Below are positions 7,293 to 17,127 of a DNA stretch of 32,765 nucleotides, piece after piece. The notes under the pieces were generated by a model, which worked only from the letters and a program-made list of their open reading frames with translations, searched no databases and had not been told where the DNA came from. The translations under genes were made by a program, and so were the position numbers. The stretch is from Bacillota bacterium. GTDB lineage: Bacteria; Bacillota; Proteinivoracia; UBA4975; VEMY01. The number at the start of each line of letters is the position of its first letter. Position 1 is the first letter of the stretch. Location: the NCBI GenBank assembly GCA_009711825.1, contig VEMY01000023.1:1-32765 (forward strand). Direction: 5' to 3'.

Positions 7293-7368
7293 GGGCGAAT
7301 AGCTCAGCTGGGAGAGCACCTGCCTTACAAGCAGGGGGTCACAGGTTCGAGCCCTGTTTCGCCCACCA
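7293..7368 (+). tRNA. tRNA-Val (TAC)
   Basis: A 76-nt cloverleaf with acceptor GGGCGAA/TTCGCCC, D-loop AGCTCAGCTGGGAGAGC, anticodon TAC in loop CTTACAA, T-arm ACAGGTTCGAGCCCTGT, and CCA encoded. It lies 5 bases after tRNA-fMet in the same transcript. Confidence 0.97.
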
Positions 7369-7378
7369 TTTGATTATC

Positions 7379-7402
7379 AAAAGCCCGTAAGGGCTTTTTT
7401 TT
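7379..7402 (+). terminator. Intrinsic terminator after the tRNA pair
   Basis: AAAAGCCC-GTAA-GGGCTTTT (7379-7398) followed by more T residues: a classic rho-independent terminator. Confidence 0.93.
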
Positions 7403-7408
7403 GTATTT

Positions 7409-7483
7409 TGTCGAACTTCCGGGGTTATGCTTGTATTCCTCGGACAAAAAACAACAAACTTCTTCGTTGCCCAGAGTTATAAT
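7409..7483 (+). promoter_or_regulatory. Spo0A-type promoter region of spoIIE
   Basis: A perfect 0A box, TGTCGAA, lies at 7409-7415 (within TTTTGTCGAAC). A degenerate inverted box, TCGGACA followed by AAAA, lies at 7440-7446. The -10 element TATAAT is at 7478-7483 and no TTGACA-like -35 lies 17 bp upstream. This resembles B. subtilis spoIIE, where Spo0A~P activates sigma-A RNA polymerase at a promoter with poor -35 spacing. Confidence 0.6.
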
Positions 7484-7518
7484 ACTGCTATCACTCTCAA
7501 AATCAGGGGGCGGGAAGT

Positions 7519-9870
7519 TTGCTAAACAAAGGAAGTCTTGAGTACAACCGCGTCGACACACTGGGGGAGACTGTCACCAAATTTGCGATGAAGGTTATGA
7601 CCTCAAAGGGGCTGTTGCCCAGTTTACTGGGCATACTTTTGGCGAGAGCCGTGGTGGGGGACGGGCTGCAACCATTTGCGATCCCATTTTTCGCAGCTTT
7701 TGCCGGTACCCCGATTTGGCTGCCGGCGGCCCTGGCCTTGGGTCATATATCGGCAGGAAGTGGCGCCAGTTTGTTGTGGCTGCTGTTGCCAATGATACCG
7801 ATCTATTTTATTCGAATCAGGGCGCCTACGCTGAGCAGCACTGCTGTGGCCATAATGGCCGTAGCCGGCCAGATGCTTTTCCGGTTACCAGCAGTATTTG
7901 GAATGTTGCTCCCATATGATTGGTTGTTATATGGGCTGGAACTTTTACTGGTTGCCACTGCAGCCGTGATATTCTATCAGGCCCGGGATGCCATACGACA
8001 TCAGCCCGGATGGGCAAATGAAGGGTTTGAACAATCCCTGTGCATTGTCGTCACCTGCGCCCTGGCGCTGACCAGTCTGAGCGGATTGTATTGGGGACCA
8101 GTAGCAGTTTTGCCGTTGTTATGTATTTGGTTGGTGCTGCTTGTTGGCCACGCCAGTCAACAGGCAAACGCCGGTGCGGCCGCGGGTTTGGTGGCGGGGC
8201 TGTTGGTGGCCTTTGGCCAGCCGGCGGCGGCAGTAATAATTGCTGTTTTTGCACTGGGAGGACTGGTCTCTGGTCTCTTCTCCCAGTGGGGCAAGGCGGG
8301 AACCGTGGCGGGTTTTGCCGCGGGCGCCGTGGCGATGATTATATATGCTGGACAGATTCCGGTTGGATTTGGAGTTATCGACTTTTTGGCAGCCGGCGGG
8401 CTGCTGGCTCTGACACCGCGTGCACTGAGCAGAAAGGTGCGACGTTTAGTGATCAATAACAACGGGGAATGGGCGTGGGAATACCAACAACGTTTGCGCC
8501 GGACAACCGTTGCACGGCTTCAACGTCTGGGACAGGTATTTAATCGCCTATCCCATGCTTTCGGATGTCATAACGGTGTTGGGGATGTTTCGGCCAACCA
8601 GAATGAAATGTCCAAATTAATTGATCATGTGGCTGGTGAAGTTTGCACTAGTTGTGCGAACTACAGTCGGTGCTGGGAAAAAGAGTTGTACAGTACCTAT
8701 AGCCAACTTCTGGACTACCTAGTTAATGCGGAAAGCTGGGGTGAGGATACCGAACTTGACGGGCTGTTAGCCCGACGTTGCCATAATCTGGAACAATTAT
8801 TGGGGTATGCCCGCACCTGCTATGACCGCTATAAAAATGAACGCAACTGGTCCCGGAAGGTTCAGGAGTGTAAGGGGGTGGTCTCGGAGCAACTGCATGG
8901 TGTTTCAGAAGTGATCGTTAACCTTTCCCGGCAGATTCGTATGGATGGCAATGGACGCCGGGATTTGGAGGCCGAGCTTAATGACCGGCTTACCAGGTGG
9001 GGGGTAGAGATTTTTGATTTAACGATTACGGGAATTGAGCGGAACTTGCCCCAGGTGTATTTGCGGGCAAAGATTCCCGGTGGTGAAAATCCCCTGGGCT
9101 TGGTACAAGCCATGGTGTCAGATGTACTTGGTTATGCGCTGGAACCGGAGCAGACCAAGGTAACCGGCGATATCACTGAGATAACTTACACCCTGCCGAT
9201 CAAATTTAATGCTGACATGGGCGTGGCGCAATCTGCCCGGGAAGATGTGAACGGGGATTCGTTTACTTATCTTCCGGGAGGGAGCGGCAAGCACGTGTAT
9301 ATGCTTAGTGACGGCATGGGTAAAGGGCAGGTTGCCCGCAAGGAAAGCAATCAAGCGTTGCTGCTGGCCCGGGATATGTTGGATGCGGGCTTCACCGCAG
9401 AAACGGCTATCAAAGCCATTAACTCATTGTTGGTCCTGAGGCAGAGCGACGATAAGTTTGCGACCATGGATATGGCGGTGGTCGATTCGACCACGGGTAC
9501 TTTGGAACTGTATAAGACCGGTTCTGCGCCAAGTTTCATTAAGACGGGTAGCGAGGTCGAGCCAATTTCTGGGTCCAGTCTGCCGATTGGGATCGTCCCC
9601 GGAATTGAGCCTCAGACTGTCAGCCGAAACGTGACAGCGGGCGAGTATCTGGTTATGGTTTCGGATGGGATGCTGGACGGAGGCTGTCGCGACGAGACAT
9701 GGTTAATTAACCAGCTTCAGAGCTTTGGAAACATAGGGCCAAAAACAATGGCTCGACAACTTTTGAACCGGGCGGCCAAGATCGGAGAGCAGTTGCAAGA
9801 CGATGCGACTGTGGTGGTTGTCCGGCTCAAAGAGCCCATGTCGGAGAACTGGACACGGCAAGCCGGCTGA
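7519..9870 (+). CDS. spoIIE: Stage II sporulation protein E, PP2C-type phosphatase
   Basis: The 783-residue protein has the SpoIIE layout: about ten membrane helices in residues 30-310, a central cytoplasmic region (320-570) for oligomerisation and FtsZ contact, and a C-terminal PP2C phosphatase domain (about 570-775). It dephosphorylates SpoIIAA-P, releasing sigma-F in the forespore, and helps place the polar septum. Metal-binding motifs are YMLSDGMGKG (D598), FATMDMAVVD and MVSDGMLDGG. The central region has C376-x2-C379-x5-C385, a cysteine set I recall from clostridial SpoIIE proteins. The start is TTG 7519 with AGGGGG at 7505-7510. It is monocistronic, behind a Spo0A-type promoter and ahead of a strong terminator. 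Length is close to B. subtilis SpoIIE (827). Confidence 0.95.
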   Translation: MLNKGSLEYNRVDTLGETVTKFAMKVMTSKGLLPSLLGILLARAVVGDGLQPFAIPFFAAFAGTPIWLPAALALGHISAGSGASLLWLLLPMIPIYFIRIRAPTLSSTAVAIMAVAGQMLFRLPAVFGMLLPYDWLLYGLELLLVATAAVIFYQARDAIRHQPGWANEGFEQSLCIVVTCALALTSLSGLYWGPVAVLPLLCIWLVLLVGHASQQANAGAAAGLVAGLLVAFGQPAAAVIIAVFALGGLVSGLFSQWGKAGTVAGFAAGAVAMIIYAGQIPVGFGVIDFLAAGGLLALTPRALSRKVRRLVINNNGEWAWEYQQRLRRTTVARLQRLGQVFNRLSHAFGCHNGVGDVSANQNEMSKLIDHVAGEVCTSCANYSRCWEKELYSTYSQLLDYLVNAESWGEDTELDGLLARRCHNLEQLLGYARTCYDRYKNERNWSRKVQECKGVVSEQLHGVSEVIVNLSRQIRMDGNGRRDLEAELNDRLTRWGVEIFDLTITGIERNLPQVYLRAKIPGGENPLGLVQAMVSDVLGYALEPEQTKVTGDITEITYTLPIKFNADMGVAQSAREDVNGDSFTYLPGGSGKHVYMLSDGMGKGQVARKESNQALLLARDMLDAGFTAETAIKAINSLLVLRQSDDKFATMDMAVVDSTTGTLELYKTGSAPSFIKTGSEVEPISGSSLPIGIVPGIEPQTVSRNVTAGEYLVMVSDGMLDGGCRDETWLINQLQSFGNIGPKTMARQLLNRAAKIGEQLQDDATVVVVRLKEPMSENWTRQAG

Positions 9871-9907
9871 AGGGAACTGTCCCGCCTCGTGGCGGGACAG
9901 TTCCTTT
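9871..9907 (+). terminator. Strong intrinsic terminator after spoIIE
   Basis: A 14-bp perfect stem (9873-9886 with 9891-9904) has the loop TCGT and is followed by TTT. It starts just after the spoIIE stop. Confidence 0.9.
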
Positions 9908-10007
9908 GAATTTGGGGAGAAAATCATAATTTATCCTGCTTTGGGGAGGATATTTGGATTTTTCGGAGAAAGAATTTAGTTATATTATTTGTACTGGCGG
10001 TTTTGTG

Positions 10008-11363
10008 ATGTTGGATAAAATCCTGGCATATTGCCAAAAACACAACTTGTTTTCCTCCGATGAATTGGTGGTGGCGGCTGTATCCGGCGGCCCCGATTCA
10101 ATCTGCCTCGCCCACGTGTTGTGGACTCTGCGAGAACAGTTAAAGATTAAATTGCTGGTGGCCCATGTCAATCATCAGTTGCGGGGTGCGGAGTCGGAAG
10201 CAGATGCGCGCTTGGTATGTTCCTGGGCAAAGACGCTGGCGATTCCCCGAGTAGTGAAACGGATTGATTTAGAGGCGGGTAGCTCTATGCAAGCGCGGGC
10301 TCGCACTGCCCGCTATCAGGCGTTGACAGATGTTTGTGAGGCACACGGGGCTCCCAAACTGGCCACAGGCCATCACTCCAATGACCAGGTGGAAACTTTT
10401 TTAATTAACCTGTTACGGGGCAGTGGCGGACGCGGACTGGCGGCGATACAGCCCGCGCGGCCGCTTAATTCGCAGGTAATGGTGGTTCATCCCCTGCTGT
10501 CAATAACCCGGGCAGAAATTGAGGCCTATTGTCAGGAGCATAAGCTGCCCTGGCGGCTGGACGCCAGTAACGAAAGTTGTAAGTACACTCGTAACCGTAT
10601 CCGGCACCACTTGTTGCCGGTGTTAAGGCAATATAACCCGGGGGTGGACCAGGTACTGCGGGATACAGTGGAGCGCCTGCAGGCAGAGCAGCAGCTATTG
10701 GAGCAAATGACGGAAGCGGCACTCAGCAAAATAATTGTTGACAGTCCGTTGCCATCTGCGCCGGTGGCAGTATCTGTTTCTGGGCTTTCGGCCCTCGAGC
10801 CTGCTCTAGCAGCTAGGGCAATCAGATATCTGCTAAGCCAGCAGGATGAGCACGGCGCGATCGAGGCAAAGCATGTGATCTCGGTGATGGAACTGACAAC
10901 AGGACAAACCGGCAGCAGCCTGGATTTGCCCAACGATTTTAAGGCCTTCCGGCTCCACGACAGGATCGCACTGGGAAGGATGCCCAAACCTGTGCCGCAC
11001 ATTGCCCGTAAACTGCCAATTCCCGGGAGGGTGGATTTGCCCGAGCTTGGGGCAAGCATCGTGGCTGAAACCAAACAAGCAAACAACAGCGTTTGCCTGT
11101 GGGTGGACGTACATACAAGTGAGTTGACAGTCGGCAACCGCCGCCCTGGTGATTGGCTCAATCCCGGTGGCGGCAGGAAAAAGCTGAAAGATTGGTTAAT
11201 CGATCAAAAACTGCCCCGTTGGCTTCGCGACTACCTGGTTGTGGTGCGTACCGGCGACAGGGTATGTTGGCTGCCCGGTCTGATCGTCGACTTGGACTGT
11301 CGTCAATCGGGTCCTGGCAAGACAGCAGTGTATCTCAAGCGTGAGAATTATAATCAAAAATAG
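10008..11363 (+). CDS. tilS: tRNA(Ile)-lysidine synthetase TilS
   Basis: TilS attaches lysine to C34 of the CAU-anticodon tRNA-Ile using ATP, so that it reads AUA codons. The N-terminal PP-loop domain has SGGPDS (residues 26-31), then HVNHQLRGAESEADARL and ATGHHSNDQVETFLINLLRG. The motif LDASNESCKYTRNRIRHHLL marks the end of the catalytic core. The C-terminal domain runs to PGLIVDLDCR. I place the start at ATG 10008, where homologues begin (MLDKILAYCQKHNLF). A TTG at 9954 with a strong but close RBS (GGGGAGGA, 9943-9950) would add 18 residues and cannot be excluded. The order spoIIE-tilS-hprT-ftsH matches B. subtilis. Confidence 0.93.
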   Translation: MLDKILAYCQKHNLFSSDELVVAAVSGGPDSICLAHVLWTLREQLKIKLLVAHVNHQLRGAESEADARLVCSWAKTLAIPRVVKRIDLEAGSSMQARARTARYQALTDVCEAHGAPKLATGHHSNDQVETFLINLLRGSGGRGLAAIQPARPLNSQVMVVHPLLSITRAEIEAYCQEHKLPWRLDASNESCKYTRNRIRHHLLPVLRQYNPGVDQVLRDTVERLQAEQQLLEQMTEAALSKIIVDSPLPSAPVAVSVSGLSALEPALAARAIRYLLSQQDEHGAIEAKHVISVMELTTGQTGSSLDLPNDFKAFRLHDRIALGRMPKPVPHIARKLPIPGRVDLPELGASIVAETKQANNSVCLWVDVHTSELTVGNRRPGDWLNPGGGRKKLKDWLIDQKLPRWLRDYLVVVRTGDRVCWLPGLIVDLDCRQSGPGKTAVYLKRENYNQK

Positions 11364-11374
11364 GAGGATGTAAA

Positions 11375-11914
11375 GTGCATAAGGACATTGCGGAAGTTTT
11401 ACTTGATCAAGACACTATTCGCTCCAAAGTCCGGGAGCTGGGAACGACTCTTGCCAGGGATTATGCCGGCAAGCGTCCGGTGGTGGTATGCGTGCTCAAG
11501 GGAGCGTTGATGTTTGTCGCTGATCTGGTTAGGGAAATGCAAATTCCTTTGGAAGTGGATTTTATGGCTGTTTCAAGCTACGGAGCTTCCACACAGTCTT
11601 CGGGCGTGGTGCGGATACTCAAGGATCTTGACACCAGCATTCAGGGGCGTGACGTGCTAATCGTTGAAGACATAATCGACACTGGCTTGACATTGCACTA
11701 TCTGCTAAATAACCTGCGTTCCCGCAAGCCCGCTTCGCTGAAAATCTGTACGCTTCTTGATAAGCCATCCAGGCGTCAGGTGCAAATCAGCCCTGAATAC
11801 AAAGGGTTTGAAATCGAAGATAAATTTGTCGTCGGCTATGGGTTGGATTTTGATGAAACCTACCGCAATCTACCCTATATTGGCATTCTCCGTCCCGAAG
11901 CATACGATAAATAG
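11375..11914 (+). CDS. hprT: Hypoxanthine(-guanine) phosphoribosyltransferase
   Basis: The 179-residue protein salvages hypoxanthine and guanine to IMP and GMP using PRPP. The PRPP-binding loop is VLIVEDIIDTGLT (from residue 94), the N-terminal part has VVVCVLKGALMFVADL, and FVVGYGLDFDETYRNLPYIG is the usual C-terminal signature. The GTG start follows TAGGAGGATG, which overlaps the tilS stop, so the two genes are cotranscribed. In Firmicutes HprT and TilS can also act together on the ftsH promoter, as reported for Listeria and Bacillus; the same gene order here is compatible with that. Confidence 0.96.
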   Translation: MHKDIAEVLLDQDTIRSKVRELGTTLARDYAGKRPVVVCVLKGALMFVADLVREMQIPLEVDFMAVSSYGASTQSSGVVRILKDLDTSIQGRDVLIVEDIIDTGLTLHYLLNNLRSRKPASLKICTLLDKPSRRQVQISPEYKGFEIEDKFVVGYGLDFDETYRNLPYIGILRPEAYDK

Positions 11915-11917
11915 CAG

Positions 11918-11946
11918 TTGTTGCACCTAATTCACTGTGTTACAAT
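11918..11946 (+). promoter_or_regulatory. Sigma-A promoter of ftsH
   Basis: TTGTTG (11918-11923), 17 bp, then TACAAT (11941-11946) preceded by TGT, an extended -10. It lies between the hprT stop and the ftsH RBS. Confidence 0.65.
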
Positions 11947-11979
11947 AAGCGTATGCCCTTTTGAGAGGAGGATGGCCTG

Positions 11980-13800
11980 TTGAACTATCGCAGATTCATC
12001 ATCATAATATTTATCATCATTATTGCCGTTGTGATTTTCCAGGCAGGGAACAATCTGCCGCAAAACGGAGCCCAAGAGCTAGCCTATTCAGAATTCAGTT
12101 CCCTGATTGAACAGGGGCGGGTTCAGTCTGCTGAAATTAATCAACTTGATGTCAGCGGTCAACTTGTCGATGGAACCGAGTTCGAAGTTGTGATTCCCGA
12201 GGGCGCGGCCTCGTCCATTGCGGACCGTATTGGGGCGGCTGGCGGCCAGGCTACAGTCATAAATCACACTGCCGGCGGCGGCATGTTAATGTACATGTCT
12301 TGGATTATTCCGGCGGTGCTTTTGGGCCTGTTATTGCTGTTTATCATGCAGCAAGCTCAGGGTGGCGGCAACCGGGTCATGAACTTCGGCAAAAGCAAGG
12401 CCCGTATGCATCAGGACACCGGTCGCAAGGTTACCTTTGCCGATGTTGCAGGGATTGATGAAGCCAAGGAAGAGCTGGAGGAAATAGTAGATTTTCTGTC
12501 TTCACCCCGTAAGTTTATCCAGTTGGGCGCACGAATTCCCAAGGGTGTTCTGCTTTATGGGTCCCCAGGTACAGGTAAAACCCTTCTGGCTAGGGCCGTA
12601 GCCGGCGAAGCTGGCGTGCCCTTCTTTAGCATCAGCGGCTCCGACTTTGTCGAGATGTTTGTCGGTGTAGGCGCTTCCCGTGTTCGGGATTTGTTTGAGC
12701 AGGCAAAAAAGCACGCGCCCTGCATTATTTTTATCGATGAAATTGACGCTGTCGGCCGGCAACGGGGCGCAGGCCTCGGCGGCGGGCACGATGAACGGGA
12801 GCAGACCCTGAACCAGCTTTTGGTTGAAATGGATGGCTTCGGTGTTAACGAAGGAATTATTATGATTGCAGCCACCAACCGCCCGGATATTTTAGACCCG
12901 GCGCTGTTGCGGCCCGGACGCTTTGACCGACAGATCACAGTTGATGTTCCCGATGTCAAAGGCCGGGAAGAAATACTTGCAGTTCACGCCAAAACCAGAC
13001 CGTTGGACAATGATGTGGATTTGGCTGTGTTGGCCCAGCGCACCCCCGGGTTTACCGGCGCTGATTTAGAGAACTTAATCAATGAGGCGGCGCTTTTGGC
13101 CGCAAGACGCAACAAAAAGCATGTTGATATGGATGAGCTGGAGGACGCTATTGACCGGGTGATTGGCGGTCCCGAGAAAAAATCACGTCTTCGCTCTGAG
13201 CAGGAGAATAAGCTGGTCGCTTACCATGAGGCCGGCCACGCTGTTGTCGCTCATCTTCTGAAATACATGGATCCAGTCCATAAAGTCACCATGGTCCCCC
13301 GGGGGCGTGCTGGCGGTTATACCCTGGCTCTGCCCAAAGAGGACCGGCATTTTGCCACTAAAAATGAGCTCCTGGACCAGATAACCTTTGCCCTGGGGGG
13401 AAGGGTGGCAGAACATTTGGTGCTTAACGATGTCAGCACCGGCGCTCAGAATGACCTGGAACGGGTAACACAAATGGCCAGGCGGATGATTATGGAGTAT
13501 GGCATGAGCGAGGATCTCGGTCCCTTGACCTTTGGCCGCAAGCAGGACCAGGTATTCCTGGGCCGGGATATCAGCCGTGACCGCGACTTCAGTGAAGAAG
13601 TGGCCTCCGCCATTGACCGGGAAACAAGAAATCTTGTGGAAAGCTGTTACGAACGGGCCGAAAAAATTCTCACCGAGCATCTTGAGCGTCTGCACAATGT
13701 GGCAAATGCTTTGCTAGAAAAGGAAACCCTGGGCGCCAAGGAATTTGTCCGTGTAATGGGCATCGATAAAAATGGGAACCCGGTGGATTCCGACGAGTAA
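11980..13800 (+). CDS. ftsH: ATP-dependent zinc metalloprotease FtsH
   Basis: The 606-residue membrane-anchored AAA+ protease degrades misfolded and regulatory membrane and cytosolic proteins. It has a membrane helix at residues 5-22, an extracytoplasmic domain, and a second helix at about 105-125. The AAA module has Walker A GSPGTGKT (194-201), Walker [13 protein letters not shown] and the second region of homology ending [11 protein letters not shown]. The peptidase has HEAGH (416-420) with the third zinc ligand region [11 protein letters not shown]. The start is TTG 11980 behind AGAGGAGGA (11964-11972). Length is near B. subtilis FtsH (637), with a shorter C-terminal tail. It has its own promoter. 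Confidence 0.97.
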   Translation: MNYRRFIIIIFIIIIAVVIFQAGNNLPQNGAQELAYSEFSSLIEQGRVQSAEINQLDVSGQLVDGTEFEVVIPEGAASSIADRIGAAGGQATVINHTAGGGMLMYMSWIIPAVLLGLLLLFIMQQAQGGGNRVMNFGKSKARMHQDTGRKVTFADVAGIDEAKEELEEIVDFLSSPRKFIQLGARIPKGVLLYGSPGTGKTLLARAVAGEAGVPFFSISGSDFVEMFVGVGASRVRDLFEQAKKHAPCIIFIDEIDAVGRQRGAGLGGGHDEREQTLNQLLVEMDGFGVNEGIIMIAATNRPDILDPALLRPGRFDRQITVDVPDVKGREEILAVHAKTRPLDNDVDLAVLAQRTPGFTGADLENLINEAALLAARRNKKHVDMDELEDAIDRVIGGPEKKSRLRSEQENKLVAYHEAGHAVVAHLLKYMDPVHKVTMVPRGRAGGYTLALPKEDRHFATKNELLDQITFALGGRVAEHLVLNDVSTGAQNDLERVTQMARRMIMEYGMSEDLGPLTFGRKQDQVFLGRDISRDRDFSEEVASAIDRETRNLVESCYERAEKILTEHLERLHNVANALLEKETLGAKEFVRVMGIDKNGNPVDSDE

Positions 13801-13801
13801 A

Positions 13802-13831
13802 TTGACAGCCTGTTACATTGTTATGTATAAT
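13802..13831 (+). promoter_or_regulatory. Sigma-A promoter of the hut operon
   Basis: TTGACA (13802-13807), 18 bp, then TATAAT (13826-13831): both hexamers perfect. It starts 2 bases after the ftsH stop and predicts a leader of about 105 nt before hutH. Confidence 0.85.
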
Positions 13832-13866
13832 TCAAACCAAGATTAACACACCTCGATTTCAAAACG

Positions 13867-13911
13867 AAAGGAGGCGGTTATTGTTGACAAGAACAATGCC
13901 GGCTCCTTTTT
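13867..13911 (+). promoter_or_regulatory. Leader hairpin of the hut operon, possible attenuator
   Basis: AAAGGAG (13867-13873) pairs with CTCCTTT (13903-13909), CGG (13875-13877) with CCG (13899-13901), and ATTGTT (13880-13885) with AACAAT (13892-13897) around a 6-base loop. A run of five T (13907-13911) closes it, giving a terminator-like form between a perfect promoter and hutH. The left arm contains a strong SD (AAAGGAGG) for the small leader ORF, so translation and folding should interfere. It could instead be the ftsH terminator placed after the hut promoter. Confidence 0.6.
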
Positions 13912-13949
13912 GCTGTTTCTTAATTGTGCTAAAGGGGGAAAGACTATGA
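13881..13949 (+). CDS. Possible 22-residue leader peptide upstream of hutH
   Basis: A TTG (13881) sits 6 bases after a near-perfect SD (AAAGGAGG, 13867-13874); a second TTG follows at 13884. The frame encodes 22 residues, starting MLTRTMPAPFCCFLIV, and stops at TGA 13947-13949, overlapping the hutH start as ATGA. The peptide is hydrophobic with two adjacent Cys and no His, so it is not a classical His-codon attenuator. Nothing like it is known to me. It may couple leader translation to hutH or be fortuitous. Confidence 0.4.
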   Translation: MLTRTMPAPFCCFLIVLKGERL

Positions 13950-15475
13950 TTGAAGAATTTGTCACTATAGACGGTAACAGCCTCCGCATTGAACATGTCA
14001 TTTCTGTCGCCAGGGGCTCGGTCAAAGTCAGGTTAGCAGAGCAGGCCCGGGAGAAAATACTGGCGTCCCGGCGCTACGTGGAGGAATTGGTAGCCGCCAG
14101 GCAGCCGGTGTATGGGATCACCACTGGGTTCGGTAAGTTTAGCGACGTGTTTATTGAGCCCGATGACACTGCCCGGCTGCAGCAAAACCTGATTCGCAGC
14201 CATGCCTGTGGCATAGGCGAAAGCCTGCCGGTGGAGGATGTGCGGGCAATGATGCTACTTAGGGCCAACGCCCTGGCAACAGGACATTCCGGCGTCCGCT
14301 TACAGGTAATTGAGCTGCTGATAGATTGCTTGAATCACGGCATCTACCCGTTGGTTCCCCGCAAGGGTTCTTTGGGCGCCAGCGGTGACTTGGTGCCTCT
14401 CGCCCATATGGGTTTATTCCTTACAGGGGAAGGGACTGCTGTTGTCGACGGCGAAGTATTGCCTGCAGGCCGGGCCTTGGCCAACTGCGGACTGAAGCCG
14501 TTGCGTCTGGAAGCAAAAGAGGGCTTGGCTTTGGTCAATGGCACCCAGTTTATGACGGCCAGGGGAATGCTCATTCTGCAACGGGCGCTTCAGCTGGCAG
14601 ATTGGGCTGACGCAGTTTCCGCCCTGACATGTCAGGCCCTGGAGGGCATAACCGCTGCCTACTCGCCCTTGATACATCAGCAACGCCCGCATCCCGGGCA
14701 GCAAAAAAGCGCGGAGACACTACGTTTTCTGCTCAAGGACAGCCGTTTGACCACCGAACCCGGCCAAATCCGCACCCAGGATGCCTATACATTGCGGTGC
14801 ATACCCCAAGTTCACGGCGCCAGCAGAGATGTTTTTACCCATGTCAGAGATGTATTACATCGGGAGATTAATTCAGCCACTGACAATCCACTAATCTTTC
14901 CCGAGGAGTGTGAGGTAATTTCCGGTGGTAATTTCCACGGGCAACCGGTGGCGATGGCGCTTGATTACCTGGCGGTGGCAATGGCAGAACTGGCCAATAT
15001 ATCGGAGCGCAGAATAGAACGTCTGGTAAACCCCCAGCTCAGCAATTTGCCTCCGTTTTTGACCAAAAACGGAGGGTTGAACTCTGGATTAATGATAGTT
15101 CAATACGCGGCGGCGGCGCTGGTCTCAGAAAACAAGGTTCTCGCCCACCCGGCCAGTGTCGACTCAATCCCCTCATCAGGCAACCAGGAAGACCATGTCA
15201 GCATGGGCGCAAACGCTGCCAACAAGGCTGCCCAAATCGCCGATAACGTTGTCAATGTCTTGGCGATTGAGCTTTTATGCGCCTGTCAAGCTGTGGACTA
15301 TCGCGGGGCGGAAAAGCTGAGTCCCGTCACAGCCAAAATATATAGTGCGGTGCGTCAATTGTCTGCATTCATCGATGACGACCGTTCTGTGCACGCAGAT
15401 ATACATGCTCTGTCTGAGTTTTTGACAGGCAATGAGCTGATGCAAATAATAAACGGAAAAGGAGTGAATTGTTGA
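13946..15475 (+). CDS. hutH: Histidine ammonia-lyase
   Basis: The 509-residue enzyme converts L-histidine to trans-urocanate and ammonia, the first step of histidine catabolism. The self-forming MIO cofactor comes from A145-S146-G147 in [15 protein letters not shown]. Other family motifs are [36 protein letters not shown] and [12 protein letters not shown]. The start is ATG 13946 with the RBS AAAGGGGG (13930-13937); an alternative upstream TTG at 13910 would swallow the RBS. Length is typical (about 505-510). The stop overlaps the hutU start (TGATG), which indicates translational coupling. Confidence 0.97.
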   Translation: MIEEFVTIDGNSLRIEHVISVARGSVKVRLAEQAREKILASRRYVEELVAARQPVYGITTGFGKFSDVFIEPDDTARLQQNLIRSHACGIGESLPVEDVRAMMLLRANALATGHSGVRLQVIELLIDCLNHGIYPLVPRKGSLGASGDLVPLAHMGLFLTGEGTAVVDGEVLPAGRALANCGLKPLRLEAKEGLALVNGTQFMTARGMLILQRALQLADWADAVSALTCQALEGITAAYSPLIHQQRPHPGQQKSAETLRFLLKDSRLTTEPGQIRTQDAYTLRCIPQVHGASRDVFTHVRDVLHREINSATDNPLIFPEECEVISGGNFHGQPVAMALDYLAVAMAELANISERRIERLVNPQLSNLPPFLTKNGGLNSGLMIVQYAAAALVSENKVLAHPASVDSIPSSGNQEDHVSMGANAANKAAQIADNVVNVLAIELLCACQAVDYRGAEKLSPVTAKIYSAVRQLSAFIDDDRSVHADIHALSEFLTGNELMQIINGKGVNC

Positions 15476-17127
15476 TGACTCAAGGAGCGCCCCGGGGTAC
15501 TAGCTTACAATGTAAAGGATGGCAGCAGGAAGCAGCGCTGAGAATGTTATTGAATAACCTGGATCCGGAGGTTGCAGAGAACCCGAAGGAACTGGTTGTC
15601 TATGGCGGTACAGGTAAGGCCGCCCGCAATCAGCAGGCTCTCGCCGCAATTATTTCTACCCTTAAAGAGTTGGAAGCGGACGAGACTTTGCTTATTCAAT
15701 CGGGGAAGCCGGTGGGCGTTTTCAGAACCCATGAACTTGCCCCCCGGGTTTTGCTGGCCAACTCGCTCTTGGTTCCGGCCTGGGCTACCTGGGAAAAGTT
15801 CTGGGAGTTGGAAGAAAAGGGTCTGACGATGTACGGTCAGATGACTGCTGGCAGCTGGATTTATATCGGCACCCAGGGTATTTTGCAGGGAACGTACGAA
15901 ACCTTTGCTGAGGCGGCAAGACAGCATTTTGGCGGCACCCTTGCCGGACGCCTGGTAGTTACTGCCGGCCTGGGCGGCATGGGCGGCGCCCAGCCGCTGG
16001 CCGTAACCATGAACGGCGGTGTTGCCCTGGTGGTGGAAGTGGACCGTCAGCGCGCCAAACGTCGCGTGGATACCCGTTATTGCGACGAGCTGACCGATAA
16101 TCTGGACACCGCGCTGGCTTTGGCCAAAGAGGCGGTGGATAAGAAGAAGCCGTTATCCATTGGTTTGGTGGGTAATGCAGCGGAAGTGCTGCCCGAATTG
16201 GTGAAACGCGGAGTTACACCGGATTTGGTCACTGACCAGACTTCTGCTCATGATCCCCTGGGTGGCTATGTGCCCGCAGGCATGACTTTGGAGGCCGCCA
16301 ATCAATTGCGTGCTGAAAACCCCGATCAATATATCAAGCTGGCAAAGAGAAGCATGGCGGTGCATGTCCAGGCGATACTTGACATGCAGAAGGCGGGCGC
16401 GATCGCTTTTGATTACGGCAACAACATTCGTGAACAGGCTTTGCAGGAAGGTGTGCAGAACGCTTACGATTTCCCGGGTTTTGTTCCTGCCTATATTCGG
16501 CCCCAGTTCTGTGAGGGGCGCGGGCCATTCCGTTGGGTTGCCCTCTCCGGCGATCCCCAGGACATTGCAGTAACTGACGATTTAGTTCTGGAACTCTTCC
16601 CCAAGGACGAGGGGCTCCGGCGCTGGATTACCATGGCCCGGGAACAAGTGGAATTCCAGGGACTGCCATCCCGGATTTGCTGGCTTGGTTACGGCGAGCG
16701 AATGAAGTTTGGTCTGGCAATTAATGAGCTTGTCAAGCAGGGCAAAATCAGTGCACCAATTGTTATCGGTCGTGATCATCTCGACTGTGGCTCGGTGGCC
16801 TCGCCCAACCGGGAGACCGAAGCGATGAAAGACGGCAGCGACGCCATCGGCGACTGGCCGATTCTCAACGCATTGGTGAATACCGCCGCCGGCGCCAGCT
16901 GGGTCTCGGTGCATCACGGCGGAGGAGTTGGGATCGGGTATTCGCTTCACGCCGGTATGGTGGTTGTAGCCGACGGCACAGATTCTGCAGCCCAACGCTT
17001 GGAGCGTGTGCTGACAACCGACCCGGGAATGGGGATTGTCCGTCATGTTGATGCCGGCTATGAGCAAGCTAGGGACGCTGCCCGCCGCGGCGGCGTAAAA
17101 ATTCCGATGTCAGGAGGAGAGCGATGA
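15475..17127 (+). CDS. hutU: Urocanate hydratase
   Basis: The 550-residue NAD+-dependent enzyme turns urocanate into 4-imidazolone-5-propionate, using tightly bound NAD+ as an electrophile. It shows the urocanase signature regions [56 protein letters not shown] and the strongly conserved [21 protein letters not shown]-terminal [14 protein letters not shown] is also typical. Length matches the family (about 550-560). I prefer ATG 15475 over TTG 15469; the RBS is AAAGGAG in the end of hutH. The ATG of ftcD overlaps its stop. Confidence 0.97.
   Translation: MTQGAPRGTSLQCKGWQQEAALRMLLNNLDPEVAENPKELVVYGGTGKAARNQQALAAIISTLKELEADETLLIQSGKPVGVFRTHELAPRVLLANSLLVPAWATWEKFWELEEKGLTMYGQMTAGSWIYIGTQGILQGTYETFAEAARQHFGGTLAGRLVVTAGLGGMGGAQPLAVTMNGGVALVVEVDRQRAKRRVDTRYCDELTDNLDTALALAKEAVDKKKPLSIGLVGNAAEVLPELVKRGVTPDLVTDQTSAHDPLGGYVPAGMTLEAANQLRAENPDQYIKLAKRSMAVHVQAILDMQKAGAIAFDYGNNIREQALQEGVQNAYDFPGFVPAYIRPQFCEGRGPFRWVALSGDPQDIAVTDDLVLELFPKDEGLRRWITMAREQVEFQGLPSRICWLGYGERMKFGLAINELVKQGKISAPIVIGRDHLDCGSVASPNRETEAMKDGSDAIGDWPILNALVNTAAGASWVSVHHGGGVGIGYSLHAGMVVVADGTDSAAQRLERVLTTDPGMGIVRHVDAGYEQARDAARRGGVKIPMSGGER

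Noticed and set aside
10532-11161. 209-codon open frame on the minus strand inside tilS
   Set aside because: It is fully antisense to a well-conserved gene, has no family-like motifs and no sensible RBS context; an artefact of GC-rich codon use.
13183-13695. 170-codon minus-strand frame inside ftsH
   Set aside because: Antisense to the conserved protease domain; the amino acid pattern resembles no protein family.
13832-13945. HutP antiterminator site or T-box in the hut leader
   Set aside because: No regularly spaced UAG triplets as in HutP sites and no T-box sequence (TGGNACCGCG) are visible.
16582-17067. 161-codon minus-strand frame inside hutU
   Set aside because: Antisense shadow of a strongly conserved enzyme.
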